Assembly (NCBI GenBank): GCA_902792895.1
Contig: CADBBK010000019.1
Coordinates: 1-48,453, forward strand
From: an uncultured Bacteroidales bacterium
Lineage (GTDB): Bacteria; Bacteroidota; Bacteroidia; Bacteroidales; Muribaculaceae
Length of the DNA: 48,453 nt
Reading direction: 5' to 3'
The notes under the pieces were generated by a model. That model had not been told where the DNA came from. It saw only the letters and a program-made list of their open reading frames with translations, and made no database searches. This document shows positions 42,332-48,453 of the stretch, piece after piece; position 1 is the stretch's first letter, and every line of letters starts with the position of its first letter. The position numbers were made by a program, and so were the translations under genes.

Positions 42332-43348
42332 ATGAAGAAATCAACCATCAAATGGATTGTCAGCGGTGTCGTGGCTGCAGTAGTGGTCCTGCTGTCGGCA
42401 GCGGCTCCCTATTTCATCGTCGGCACGCCCCACGAGGGCGTCGTCAAGGTGCGCAAGGGCAGCACCATCGACATGATAACCGACAGCGTGCAGAAGAATG
42501 TGGACTTCAACTTCGGCAAGCGGGTGAAGACCATGTTGAATCTGATGAACGCCAATGTCGAGAACCGCATGGGAATGTTCCGCATCCCCAAGGGCATGTC
42601 GGCCTTCACCGCTGCACGCCGCATCAAGAACGGCATGCAGGATGGCGTCCGCTTCACGTTCAACAACGTGCGCACGCTCGACGAGTGGACCGAGCGCTGG
42701 GGCGAGACCTTCATGGAAGGCCCCGATGCCATGCGCAAGGCTTTGAAGGACAGTGCCATGTGCGCCAGGTTCGGCAAGACACCCGAGACCATCGCCTGCC
42801 TGTTGATGCCCGACACCTACGAGTTCTACTGGGACATCTCGCCCGAGAAGATGCTCGAGCGCATGAACGGCTACTACAACGATTTCTGGACCAGCGAGCG
42901 CAAGGCCAAGGCCGAGCGTCTGGGACTCACGCCCGATGAGGTGGCCACCGTGGCCTCGATTGTCGAGGAGGAGACCAGCAAGGCCGACGAGCGCGGCAAG
43001 GTGGCTCGCCTGTACCTCAACCGCTACCAGCAAGGCATGCGCCTGCAGGCCGACCCGACGGTGAAGTTTGCCATCGGCGACTTCTCCATCAAGCGCATCA
43101 CCGTGCCCATGACGCAGGTCAACTCGCCCTACAACACCTATCGTGTCAACGGTCTGCCTCCCGGCCCCATCCGTCTGCCCGAGAAATCGACCATCGACGC
43201 CGTGCTCGACGCTCCGCAGCACGACTACCTGTACATGTGTGCCCGTGCCGACTTCAGCGGTTACCACGACTTCACGCGTGACTATGCCGCCCACCTCGAC
43301 AACGCCCACCGCTACCAGGCCGCCCTCAATTCCCGCGGCATCAAGTAA
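42332..43348 (+). CDS. mltG: Endolytic murein transglycosylase MltG (YceG-like)
   Basis: 338 residues from the ATG at 42332 (a TTG at 42326 is in frame but unlikely). One N-terminal membrane helix (about 9-30), a LysM-like part, and the YceG catalytic domain with LLMPDTYEFYW, ASIVEEETSKADERGKVARLYLNR, LQADPTVKFAIG and NSPYNTYRVNGLPPGPI. It cuts nascent peptidoglycan strands at the membrane and sets glycan length. The second Glu of IVEEE is the likely catalytic residue. Confidence 0.94.
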   Translation: MKKSTIKWIVSGVVAAVVVLLSAAAPYFIVGTPHEGVVKVRKGSTIDMITDSVQKNVDFNFGKRVKTMLNLMNANVENRMGMFRIPKGMSAFTAARRIKNGMQDGVRFTFNNVRTLDEWTERWGETFMEGPDAMRKALKDSAMCARFGKTPETIACLLMPDTYEFYWDISPEKMLERMNGYYNDFWTSERKAKAERLGLTPDEVATVASIVEEETSKADERGKVARLYLNRYQQGMRLQADPTVKFAIGDFSIKRITVPMTQVNSPYNTYRVNGLPPGPIRLPEKSTIDAVLDAPQHDYLYMCARADFSGYHDFTRDYAAHLDNAHRYQAALNSRGIK

Positions 43349-43469
43349 TCAGACAAGACGCTACGCCATCACTTGCTACTGTTTTTTAATCGGCCGAGGC
43401 CGATCACAGTTGAAGAGGTGTGAATGATGGCGCACATGAAGTTTAGAGTTTAACATAAAGAGAAGAATT

Positions 43470-43715
43470 ATGGAAAACGAAGAGAAGATAGTTGTCCTCA
43501 AGAAGTTTGCCAGCCCCATCGACGCCAACATCGTCAAGGGTGCCCTGGAAGCCAGTGGTATCCCCGCCGGCGTGATCGTCGACAACACGGCTAACGCCAT
43601 CTGGATGTCACCCGCCAGGCTCGTGGTGTTTGAACGCGACCTCGAGTTGGCCAACCAGGTGCTGCGTGAGGCCGACGAGGTCGACACGACTGACGACGAG
43701 ACAACCGAGGAGTGA
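43470..43715 (+). CDS. DUF2007-family small protein
   Basis: 81 residues, cytoplasmic. VVLKKFASPIDANIVKGALEASGIPAGV and LVVFERDLELANQVLREADE fit DUF2007 (PII-like fold, putative signal-transducing protein). Acidic C-terminal tail. It stands alone between mltG and porQ; role unknown. Confidence 0.85.
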   Translation: MENEEKIVVLKKFASPIDANIVKGALEASGIPAGVIVDNTANAIWMSPARLVVFERDLELANQVLREADEVDTTDDETTEE

Positions 43716-43772
43716 TATACTAAATCAGGGATTTTCTCGTTATTATAGCATAGATAATAGAGAGAAAACGAT

Positions 43773-44807
43773 ATGACAACCACTTTGCGTCACCTCATAC
43801 TGCTGGCCGCATGCCTTGCTGTGGCCTTTAACGCCATAGCCGATGATGCCCCCAAGACCACGGCCTACAACTTCCTGAGCGTGCCCGCCTCGAGCCACGT
43901 CTACGGCCTGGGCGGCCACAACCTCACCATCATCGACGATGACATCAACCTCGTGGAGCAGAACCCCGCCCTGCTGGGACCGGAGTTTGACCACCAGGTG
44001 GGCATCAACTACATGCGCTACATCGGCGAGACCAACTTCGCCGGTCTGCGCTATGGCCAGGGCGTGAGCGAGCACGGTGCCTTTGCCGTGGGCATCCAGT
44101 ACTTCGGCTACGGCAGCATCCAGGGCGCCGACATCGACGGCACCATGACCGGCACGTTCAATGCCAACGACATCGCCTTCAGCCTCACCTACAGCCACGA
44201 CATCAGCGACCGCTTCCGCGGCGGTATCACTGTGAAGTACCTCTACTCCAAGTATGAGGCCTACACTGCCGGTGCCGTTGCTGCCGACCTGGGTGTGAAC
44301 TACTACGATCCCGACCATGAGTTCTCGGCATCGCTGGTGGCCAAGAACCTAGGTGGCCAGGTCAAGAAGTTCACCGACTACAAGGACAACCTGCCGTGGG
44401 ACATCCAGGTGGGTGTGAGCAAGATGTTGGGCAAGGCACCCGTCAGGCTCCATCTCACCGCCTATGAACTGGCCCGCTGGAAATCGCCCTATTACAAAAT
44501 CAGTGACGTGAACAACCCCAATAGCGGCCTGGTGAAGAAGGACTCCTTCGGCAGCAATCTGCTGCGCCACCTCGTCTTCGGTGTCGACATCCTGCCCACC
44601 GACAACATCTACTTGGGGCTGGGCTACAACTACCGCACCCGCACCGACATGGCCACCTACAAGCGCGACTTCATGTCGGGCCTCTCGATTGGCGCGGGCC
44701 TGAAGGTGAGGGCCTTCGGCATCGGAGCCGCCTTTGCACGTCCCCACAGCGGCGCGACGACCTTCATGTTCAACCTCACCACGTCCATCGGTGAGTTGAT
44801 GAAGTGA
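43773..44807 (+). CDS. porQ: Type IX secretion system protein PorQ
   Basis: 344-residue outer-membrane beta-barrel protein. Signal peptide about 1-23; the family start AYNFLSVPASSHVYGLGGHNLTIIDDDINLVEQNPALL is clear, and the barrel strands alternate to the C-terminus (FMFNLTTSIGELMK). PorQ is part of the T9SS attachment (PorU-PorV-PorQ-PorZ) complex that anchors CTD proteins to the cell surface. It explains how the CTD-like protein at 32389-33432 could be displayed. No other T9SS gene lies in the window. Confidence 0.92.
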   Translation: MTTTLRHLILLAACLAVAFNAIADDAPKTTAYNFLSVPASSHVYGLGGHNLTIIDDDINLVEQNPALLGPEFDHQVGINYMRYIGETNFAGLRYGQGVSEHGAFAVGIQYFGYGSIQGADIDGTMTGTFNANDIAFSLTYSHDISDRFRGGITVKYLYSKYEAYTAGAVAADLGVNYYDPDHEFSASLVAKNLGGQVKKFTDYKDNLPWDIQVGVSKMLGKAPVRLHLTAYELARWKSPYYKISDVNNPNSGLVKKDSFGSNLLRHLVFGVDILPTDNIYLGLGYNYRTRTDMATYKRDFMSGLSIGAGLKVRAFGIGAAFARPHSGATTFMFNLTTSIGELMK

Positions 44808-44931
44808 GGCATGCACGCCCTAGGGTGTGTGGACCGTGTAACGAGTGAGCGACTGTGTGCAATCAGGGCATGGCCGCTTTTTTGCAATAGAATAGTGGTG
44901 AAAACCCGAATTTAACTAGAATAGGATAAAG

Positions 44932-46029
44932 ATGAAAAAGATGTACTTATTGATGGCGCTGCTGGTCATGGCGACTGTTGCCCAGGCCCAGCGCATCCAG
45001 GTGGTGGACGTTGACGGACTGCCCATTGGTGCCGTGTGCGTGACCAACGAGAAGGGCGCCCTGGTGGGTAGCACCGATAACGAAGGCTGGCTGGCTGACG
45101 CCAAGGGCGTGAACCACCTCTTCTTCTCGCACGTGGCTTTCAAGCCCAAGGAGGTCAAAATGGACACCGTCCCCAGCCTGTGTGTGGTGATGCAGGAACA
45201 GAATTTCGAGTTGGGCGAACTCGAGGTCAAGCCCAAGGAACTGCTCTATGTCCAGACCTATTTCCGCTGCATCTACGTCTGTGACGAAGGCCCGATATAC
45301 TTCCGTGGCGGCGTGGTGGACAACACCTATGAGATTGCCAAGCAGAAGATTAACGCCAAGACGCGCAGCGTGTCTCGAGGCATGAATGGTTTAATGCGTT
45401 TTCTCCTGAGCACGCTGGCCGGCCATTACATCGACAAGTGGGCACGCATCGACACGCTCAACTACTACAAGCGCATCAACAATTTTGCCAACCAGGGCGC
45501 ACTTACCATCACCGAGGAGCCTTCGGGCCGCCGTGTGGTGAGCGACACCATCTCGGTCCTGGGCTACATCGATGACGATATGGCGGCGAGCAACCGCACT
45601 ACCAGCTTTGACCTGTGGGCCTTTGAGGACCACGTCGAGGCGACAGAGGCTGCCGCTAAGGCTGCCAAGACCGGCAAACAGCCCAAAAAGAAAAAGAAGA
45701 AAGATAACGACAATCACGGCTATTTTGAGTTATACAACATTGACGAGAACGGAAAATCGCGCATCGATGACCTGGTGATGAAGCAGATTCTGGTAGAGGG
45801 CCATTTCGACAGGACCGACCAGGATTACATCATCTTGCTGGAAACCTACACCATCGGGCGTGACTACATCGACAAGAAGGAGTTCAAGCAGACGCGCAAG
45901 GAAAATGAGGTGGAGATGGACATCAACGAGCTGCGCCGCCTGGAGCAGAACCACCACATCCCTCCCTTGGCGCCTAACCTCAAGGCCGCCGTCGATGAAC
46001 TCTTCAAGAAGGACCTGGACAAACAATAG
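44932..46029 (+). CDS. Secreted protein with carboxypeptidase-regulatory-like N-terminus
   Basis: 365 residues; signal peptide about 1-19 (ending AQAQ). Residues 20-95 look like the CarboxypepD_reg-like beta-sandwich (IQVVDVDGLPIGAVCVTNEKGALVGSTDNEGW ... ELEVKPKEL). The rest (about 100-365) is not recognised and contains a lysine run (PKKKKKKD) and a helical, charged C-terminus. Similar proteins in Bacteroidetes are envelope-associated. The 44-residue gene starts 12 bp after its stop. Confidence 0.75.
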   Translation: MKKMYLLMALLVMATVAQAQRIQVVDVDGLPIGAVCVTNEKGALVGSTDNEGWLADAKGVNHLFFSHVAFKPKEVKMDTVPSLCVVMQEQNFELGELEVKPKELLYVQTYFRCIYVCDEGPIYFRGGVVDNTYEIAKQKINAKTRSVSRGMNGLMRFLLSTLAGHYIDKWARIDTLNYYKRINNFANQGALTITEEPSGRRVVSDTISVLGYIDDDMAASNRTTSFDLWAFEDHVEATEAAAKAAKTGKQPKKKKKKDNDNHGYFELYNIDENGKSRIDDLVMKQILVEGHFDRTDQDYIILLETYTIGRDYIDKKEFKQTRKENEVEMDINELRRLEQNHHIPPLAPNLKAAVDELFKKDLDKQ

Positions 46030-46041
46030 AAACGTGCTACA

Positions 46042-46176
46042 ATGGACTCACTATCGACATTCCTGAAAGAGAACTACGACTTGCTCAGTCTGGCCGTCGG
46101 TCTGATTGGTGTGCTGGTCGCCATGCTTGCCCTCTTCCACGAGTTGAAAAAGCGGAAGCAGGACAAAAATAAATGA
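46042..46176 (+). CDS. 44-residue single-helix membrane protein
   Basis: ATG at 46042, TGA at 46174-46176. The product starts MDSLSTFLKENYDLLSLAVG, has one membrane helix (about 14-32, LLSLAVGLIGVLVAMLALF) and a basic tail (HELKKRKQDKNK). The helix-then-Lys/Arg pattern indicates an N-out, C-in membrane peptide. It sits 12 bp after the gene ending at 46029, in the same direction, so it is probably co-transcribed. No family recognised. Confidence 0.7.
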   Translation: MDSLSTFLKENYDLLSLAVGLIGVLVAMLALFHELKKRKQDKNK

Positions 46177-46310
46177 TATAGATGCTGGCCCAAAATGGGT
46201 TTAAACTACGAATTACACTAATTTTACTAATTTATTACTTTGCGAAGCCCAAATTCATTAGTTTAATTAGCGAAATTCGTAGTTTAAAAATGGGCCGACT
46301 GTTATATCAT
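46173..46310. repeat. 138-bp imperfect palindromic element
   Basis: Outer arms ATGATATA (46173-46180) and TATATCAT (46303-46310); middle GGCC ... GGCC (46187 and 46293); inner perfect arms TTTAAACTACGAATT (46200-46214) and AATTCGTAGTTTAAA (46274-46288), with further CTAATT/AATTAG pairing. It begins at the stop codon of the 44-residue gene. It looks like a MITE-like or intergenic palindromic unit; no gene is encoded. Confidence 0.82.
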
Positions 46311-46379
46311 TGCAACAATAAATGACGTGACGGGCAACGAAAATGTGCGATGAACAACCGCCAATAACGGAAAAGTCTG

Positions 46380-46387
46380 TACCTTTG
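46380..46387 (+). promoter_or_regulatory. -7 box for the lipoprotein gene at 46417
   Basis: TACCTTTG matches TAnnTTTG, 29 bp before the ATG. No TTG at the usual spacing. Confidence 0.58.
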
Positions 46388-46416
46388 CCCATCAATTATC
46401 ACCAAACAAATTTAAT

Positions 46417-46839
46417 ATGAGCAGATTTTTGCAGATATTCATCCTCTTGACAGCCGTCCTGCTGGGCTTCACATCCTGCGGCGATGAGCCCGACGGGAAG
46501 TGGGAAAAAATGAAGTGGACCAACGTCGACAACCTGATGAACATACAGGGCAGTTATATTATCCCCGAGGAGGGAGGAACCTTCAGGTTCCAGTGTTGGA
46601 ACTACAGCGTTGTGTGGGTTGACTCGTACACGATCAACGGTGTGTCCTATACGCTCGGCGGCGATGATATACCCAACGTCAATGACTTGTGGTTTGGTCT
46701 CAACATCACTGATAACAAGATGACCATTACTGCCGATCCTTTACCCGAATCGGTTGAGTCGAGATACTTCAGCCTGGACCTGACCGCAGGTGACACCTTC
46801 GATACATTAGTCTTCAAGCAGCAGCGGGGCGTTTACTAA
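46417..46839 (+). CDS. Small lipoprotein, possibly BACON-like
   Basis: 140 residues; lipobox GFTSC (Cys21). The sequence IPEEGGTFRFQCWNYSVVWVD ... LWFGLNITDNKMTITADPLPESVESRYFSLDLTAGDTFDTLVFKQ is beta-rich and resembles a single BACON/Ig-like domain (EGG-T-F and a W followed by an R-like turn are typical). Not certain. First gene of a small run with the genes at 46898 and 47699. Confidence 0.72.
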   Translation: MSRFLQIFILLTAVLLGFTSCGDEPDGKWEKMKWTNVDNLMNIQGSYIIPEEGGTFRFQCWNYSVVWVDSYTINGVSYTLGGDDIPNVNDLWFGLNITDNKMTITADPLPESVESRYFSLDLTAGDTFDTLVFKQQRGVY

Positions 46840-46897
46840 GTATCGCCTCTAGTCCCGCGCGATGGAATGACCATAACCAAAATAATTCAGCAACACG

Positions 46898-47668
46898 ATG
46901 AACGTTAAATTACATACGCCCAAGTCCCTGAAGGCTGGCAGTGGCCTGTCATCGGCCAAACAGTTCTTTCTCTCAATCGTCGCCACCAGTATATCGATAG
47001 CCCTCACCTTTGGAACGGCAGCCTTTCTCGACCACCAGAAGAAGGCATCGGCCAAGAAGGAAATGGTGATGATGATCATCAACGACTTTGACCAGTCCAT
47101 TGAAGTGTTGCAGAAGGCCGACACGGTGTTGCACAAGGCCAGCGCCCTTCAGCAGGAACTGGCAGTCCATCCCGAACTCTTCGACAGACAGAACAAAGAC
47201 ATTCTTGACGCGATATCGCTCATGATCAATGGGTTGGAGTTTCCTGAAACTGCCGAGAAGATTTTTACGACGAACATCGAGACGTTTAGTACCATCGGTG
47301 ACGTCAATTTCATCAATGAGGTGTCCTCGTTCTACATCAGCCGCCACAAATACAAGGACTTGGTACAGCAATGGATTAAGGACGATATCGAGGGGAAAGC
47401 AATCTTTTCATCGCTACAATCGCTGTTCAATGTCAGTTTCCCCGAATATTATTTCCTGAATTGGTCTTTCTTGCAAGAGATGAAAGACACTCGCGACAGG
47501 TGCATGTTGATGATGAACGTGAGTGAAAAGGAACTGGCCGAGTTCAGCCAGCAGCATATGGTTAAACACATCTCGCCAGAGCGAGAAGCCTATTTGCAGA
47601 AGATGCGGGAAGAGATGATCCAAGACCAAATGCGGATGATGGAGGCCCAGGAAAAGTATAAAAACTGA
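46898..47668 (+). CDS. Single-pass membrane protein of unknown function
   Basis: 256 residues; one membrane helix near the N-terminus (about 22-44, QFFLSIVATSISIALTFGTAAF) and a long, mainly helical remainder with heptad-like patterns (DFDQSIEVLQKADTVLHKAS; AYLQKMREEMIQDQMRMMEAQ). No domain recognised. The topology suggests a membrane-anchored coiled-coil protein. It starts 58 bp after the lipoprotein and is followed by another secreted protein. Confidence 0.75.
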   Translation: MNVKLHTPKSLKAGSGLSSAKQFFLSIVATSISIALTFGTAAFLDHQKKASAKKEMVMMIINDFDQSIEVLQKADTVLHKASALQQELAVHPELFDRQNKDILDAISLMINGLEFPETAEKIFTTNIETFSTIGDVNFINEVSSFYISRHKYKDLVQQWIKDDIEGKAIFSSLQSLFNVSFPEYYFLNWSFLQEMKDTRDRCMLMMNVSEKELAEFSQQHMVKHISPEREAYLQKMREEMIQDQMRMMEAQEKYKN

Positions 47669-47698
47669 TGGTGTATCAACGATAAAAGGCGAGGAAAA

Positions 47699-48226
47699 AT
47701 GAAAAAAATCGTATTGTTGGCCCTGTTGTTTGTGACGGCGTTAGGCGCCGGTGCTCAAGAGAAGATGCTCACGGCTTATCTTGGATGCGATGGCCAGATG
47801 AGTTTCATCCTGAACACGCCTAGTGGGAACACCGTCATGACGCTGTCTTGCGATGAGCCATACCTCTTCAGGCTGACATCGCCTCAAGGCGGCTGGTGGA
47901 AAATTGATGAGATCTGGAATGCCGCCAACGACGAGGACACGACCTCGCTGGTGGGCTCCGACACCGGTGAGTACTGGATTCATTACTCGGCCCTGAGTCT
48001 GGGCACGAGCAACTATGGCGGGCAAGAACTGCACTTGCGCACTGCTCCCGACAAGAATGCCGACATCGTTTTCTCTTTCACCCGTGAACTGGAACTCATG
48101 CCCCTGGACGTGCACGGCGACTGGGTCATGGTCAAGGTTGAAGGGGGCTATAACGGCTACGACGATGTCGTCGGCTGGATCGAGAACGAGTGGCTGTGCA
48201 GCAACCCCTTGACCAACTGCTGCTAG
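47699..48226 (+). CDS. Secreted protein with SH3-like C-terminal part
   Basis: 175 residues. Signal peptide about 1-19 (ending GAGAQ). The segment ELHLRTAPDKNADIVFSFTRELELMPLDVHGDWVMVKV ... VGWIENEWLCSNPLTNCC resembles a bacterial SH3 domain, where LR-P and GW-- are typical; a C-terminal cysteine cluster (C..NPLTNCC) follows. Such domains bind peptidoglycan or peptides. N-terminal half not recognised. Confidence 0.75.
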   Translation: MKKIVLLALLFVTALGAGAQEKMLTAYLGCDGQMSFILNTPSGNTVMTLSCDEPYLFRLTSPQGGWWKIDEIWNAANDEDTTSLVGSDTGEYWIHYSALSLGTSNYGGQELHLRTAPDKNADIVFSFTRELELMPLDVHGDWVMVKVEGGYNGYDDVVGWIENEWLCSNPLTNCC

Positions 48227-48453
48227 CCCCCCACTTGATTTACAGGCCCTGCGGGGCTAATGATTGGAGACACCAAATTTATCCAACATTTTGGCGTCCC
48301 TGCTTGCATTGTGGTTACTTTTCGGCTTAAAGTGGTTGTGTTATCCTATGAAAATTGACCTATAGGTCATTTTGCAGGATAGGAAGTGCCTGTAGAGCCG
48401 ATGAACACTGGCTTTACAGGCATTTCAAAACTTTCAGGTGAAAATCTGCTTGT
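48227..48453. other. Right-edge non-coding region with hairpins
   Basis: No gene is visible. Two neighbouring stem-loops: ATCCT...AGGAT with GACCTATAGGTC at its centre (48343-48380), and GCCTGTAGAGCC at 48388-48399 pairing with GGCTTTACAGGC at 48410-48421 (one G-T). The window ends before any following gene. Confidence 0.6.

Noticed and set aside
43389-43404. Palindrome ATCGGCCGAGGCCGAT as a terminator for mltG
   Set aside because: The T run is upstream, not downstream, of the stem, and the loop would be too small; left unassigned.
44808-44931. Terminator after porQ
   Set aside because: A T run exists near 44877 but no convincing stem directly precedes it; pairings tried were short and broken.

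Overview
The window is bacterial chromosome from a member of the Bacteroidales, most likely a gut commensal related to Muribaculaceae or Prevotellaceae. The evidence is a SusC/SusD pair, a PorQ-type type IX secretion protein, BspA-like leucine-rich repeats, C10 cysteine proteases, many secreted proteins carrying type I dockerin repeats, and Bacteroidetes-type promoters (TTG, 19-20 bp spacer, TAnnTTTG) in front of many transcription units. The genus cannot be fixed from the sequence alone. I see no rRNA, tRNA, CRISPR array, transposase or phage gene.

Layout. 1-4.4 kb: a TlpA-like thioredoxin protein and thioredoxin reductase, then two tandem secreted dockerin paralogues, each in its own promoter-gene-terminator cassette. 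4.4-8.4 kb (minus strand): panC, panD, ffh and a CapA-type phosphoesterase, with TAGG-rich short repeats in the gaps. 8.5-9.6 kb and 12.5-14.3 kb: two ECF sigma factor units with membrane partners, separated by a GHL10-type glycoside hydrolase on the minus strand. 14.4-17.3 kb: a small DUF74-like gene with a 26-bp palindrome at its promoter, then a minus-strand operon DUF3822-rsmD-fur-mtgA. 17.5-24 kb: a secreted protein with an N-terminal dockerin and two Fib_succ_major-like domains, two lipoproteins, a repeat-flanked four-helix-bundle gene, and ettA. 24-25 kb: a lysO exporter split into two overlapping genes.

25-32.3 kb is the most distinctive accessory region. It is one apparent operon of a small lipoprotein, an M6 metalloprotease and two C10 cysteine proteases fused to leucine-rich repeats; all three proteases end in dockerins. 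A divergent-domain secreted protein with a T9SS-like C-terminus (32.4-33.4 kb) is convergent to it. 34-41 kb is a compact polysaccharide-utilisation locus: SusC, SusD, a GH18 lipoprotein and a DUF1735-LamG lipoprotein. This gene order resembles Bacteroides N-glycan loci, and the next gene, manA, would feed released mannose into glycolysis. The gap before manA holds 81-bp tandem repeats and two copies of a 55-bp element, one of which carries the manA promoter.

42-48.4 kb: mltG, a DUF2007 gene, porQ, and a run of small secreted or membrane proteins of unknown function, including a 44-residue membrane protein and a 138-bp palindromic intergenic element. Overall the secreted products fall into two classes by C-terminus: dockerin-tagged (seven genes, no cohesin in the window) and T9SS-CTD-like (one gene).
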